The notes under the pieces: model-generated
Told to the model about the DNA's origin: nothing
The model's database searches: none
What the model saw: only the letters and a program-made list of their open reading frames with translations
Translations under genes and position numbers: made by a program
In this document: positions 63,189 through 64,000 of the stretch, in pieces
Numbering within the stretch: the first letter of the stretch is position 1
Layout: the number at the start of each line of letters is the position of its first letter
Assembly: GCF_002076895.1 (NCBI RefSeq)
Contig: NZ_CP020465.1
Location: 2,418,001-2,482,000 of the forward strand
DNA from: Cognaticolwellia beringensis
GTDB lineage: Bacteria; Pseudomonadota; Gammaproteobacteria; Enterobacterales; Alteromonadaceae
DNA length: 64,000 nucleotides
Reading direction: 5' to 3'

Positions 63189-63212
63189 AAAGGAGCCTTG
63201 GCTCCTTTTTTT
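63189..63212 (+). terminator. Intrinsic terminator of hemE
   Basis: AAGGAGCC and GGCTCCTT pair closely, followed by a run of eight T. It starts 55 bp past the stop. Confidence 0.93.
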
Positions 63213-63288
63213 TCGCTTAAATTTGTCTACTTAGCCTTTGGTTATTACTTTTAGATTAAGGTATGCTTAAAGCAGATATAGATTCTAA

Positions 63289-63795
63289 ATGGACAATATG
63301 ATGACGTACAAAAAAAGCCTTTTATCTACCTTAGTGATCACTGTACTACTAAGTGCTTGTGGCAGTAGTTCAAGCGAGAGTGAAACAGATAAAACAACAA
63401 AAGCTGATGAAACGAAAGTAGAAAATAGTCAGGAAAATAGCCCTGAGCAAGCAGCGACTGAACTTGTTGCTACGCCAGTTAATAGTGGTGATAAAATAAC
63501 AGGTCATGAGATGGAAGACTTAAAGCATAAATTGAAAGATGAGTTTAGTGGCTGGCAACGTGGGCGGGTGCAATTCTTAAATTTGGAAGGTGGCTTTTAC
63601 GGTATTATTACCGACTCGGGTAAAAAATTATTACCGATGAATATGGCAAAAGAGTTTGCCCAAAATGGCGCTGTTGTTCGTATTAAAGGCAAAGTAAAAA
63701 ATGTGATGACTATTCAACAATGGGGCACACCTTTTACCATTACTGAAATAGAGCTTATAACACCAGGTACTAAAGGCAATAATGCGGACATGTAA
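63289..63795 (+). CDS. Putative lipoprotein with OB-like C-terminal domain
   Basis: The 168-residue product has a lipobox VLLSAC, a low-complexity linker (about 25-65, rich in Ser, Glu, Lys, Thr) and a folded part (about 70-160) with FSGWQRGRVQFLNLEGGFYGI and VVRIKGKVKNVMTIQQWG, suggesting a small beta barrel (OB-like). I do not recognise the family. Three ATG codons at 63289, 63298 and 63301 are possible starts. It is separate from hemE by the terminator. Confidence 0.7.
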   Translation: MDNMMTYKKSLLSTLVITVLLSACGSSSSESETDKTTKADETKVENSQENSPEQAATELVATPVNSGDKITGHEMEDLKHKLKDEFSGWQRGRVQFLNLEGGFYGIITDSGKKLLPMNMAKEFAQNGAVVRIKGKVKNVMTIQQWGTPFTITEIELITPGTKGNNADM

Positions 63796-63808
63796 TGCTA
63801 ATTAGGTT

Positions 63809-64000
63809 TTACCGACAAGTTAGCGGCAAGGTGAATAACGTTAAGGTTTTTCCGCTGTTACTAACGTGAATTTGATACAGGTTTCGGTATTGTTTTTCTG
63901 TTATATCTTCAACATCTAACTCACTGAGTAATGCCGATAATTGTGGTGTTGTGTTGCTGTGACCCACCACTAAAGTGTTTTCTTTTTGTCTGAGTAACTG
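63809..64000 (-). CDS. Histidine phosphatase superfamily protein, C-terminal part
   Basis: The frame runs from the window end to a TAA at 63809-63811. Its 63 residues include ENTLVVGHSNTTPQLSALL, where VGHS-N fits the second catalytic-histidine region of phosphoglycerate-mutase-like phosphatases. The gene continues beyond the window, so its N-terminal RHG motif cannot be checked. Confidence 0.72.
   Translation of the reverse strand, partial: QLLRQKENTLVVGHSNTTPQLSALLSELDVEDITEKQYRNLYQIHVSNSGKTLTLFTLPLTCR

Noticed and set aside
1..64000. CRISPR array, rRNA, tRNA, prophage or intact insertion sequence
   Set aside because: I found no regularly spaced repeats, no RNA gene signatures and no transposase or integrase frame in the window.

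Overview
The window is a contiguous chromosomal stretch from a low-GC marine gammaproteobacterium. The gene orders ftsN-hslV-hslU beside priA/rpmE, dnaB-alr, hslR-hslO, a gspC-N type II secretion operon, nudE-cysQ, yheS/yheT/yheU/yheV and slyX/fkpA, together with the protein flavour (DUF2333, TIGR04219, DUF4097, GlyGly-CTERM-like tail), suggest Alteromonadales, most likely near Colwellia or Thalassotalea. The taxon is an inference. I see no rRNA or tRNA gene, no CRISPR array, no intact transposon and no prophage.

Layout. 1-3994: hslU (first codons), hslV, ftsN-like and priA on the minus strand, with rpmE divergent. 4479-6533: ECF sigma factor, membrane anti-sigma and a DUF4097 exported protein. 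6831-9335: dnaB-alr. 9509-11810: a TetR-type regulator with an AhpD-like and a DsbA/FrnE-like redox protein, with three TACC-N4-GGTA operator-like sites. 11983-15995: YjbQ, CheX, DUF6702 and an M1 metallopeptidase. 16539-18926: an unknown membrane protein, maoP (DUF413) and dusA. 19198-22618: an unusual phage-shock (Psp) region with two sigma-54 promoter-like sites, pspA, pspC, a rhodanese and four unrecognised small proteins. 22711-25748: an enoyl-CoA hydratase-like protein, then PCuAC, DUF2333 and an outer-membrane barrel. 26007-29846: a large secreted subtilase with a GlyGly-CTERM-like tail. 30376-31656: hslR-hslO. 31858-43450: the complete gspC to gspN operon, twelve genes. 43572-48521: an accessory stretch with merR-merC-GDCCVxC and a lipase lipoprotein paired with a membrane-anchored helical protein. 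48875-51767: yrfG, nudE, cysQ, YceI. 51838-56643: yheU, yheT, a small DUF3149 gene, a Sel1 protein, yheS, yheV. 56807-61266: a methyltransferase-like membrane protein, small proteins, slyX, a WD40 lipoprotein, fkpA, DUF4112. 62066-64000: hemE, a lipoprotein and the end of a histidine-phosphatase gene.

How the parts connect. The T2SS operon, the subtilase and the lipase form a plausible secretion and degradation set. HslUV, Hsp33, Hsp15, Psp and the ECF module are stress functions. The least explained part is the Psp region. Its two promoters lie about the same distance (86-87 bp) upstream of two small genes without known homologues that I recognise, and a 43-residue membrane protein sits where PspB would be expected. 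Other loci worth attention are the merA-less mer cassette with a textbook operator, the lipase and helical-partner pair beside the T2SS operon, and the structured 800-bp gap before hemE with an orphan minus-strand terminator.
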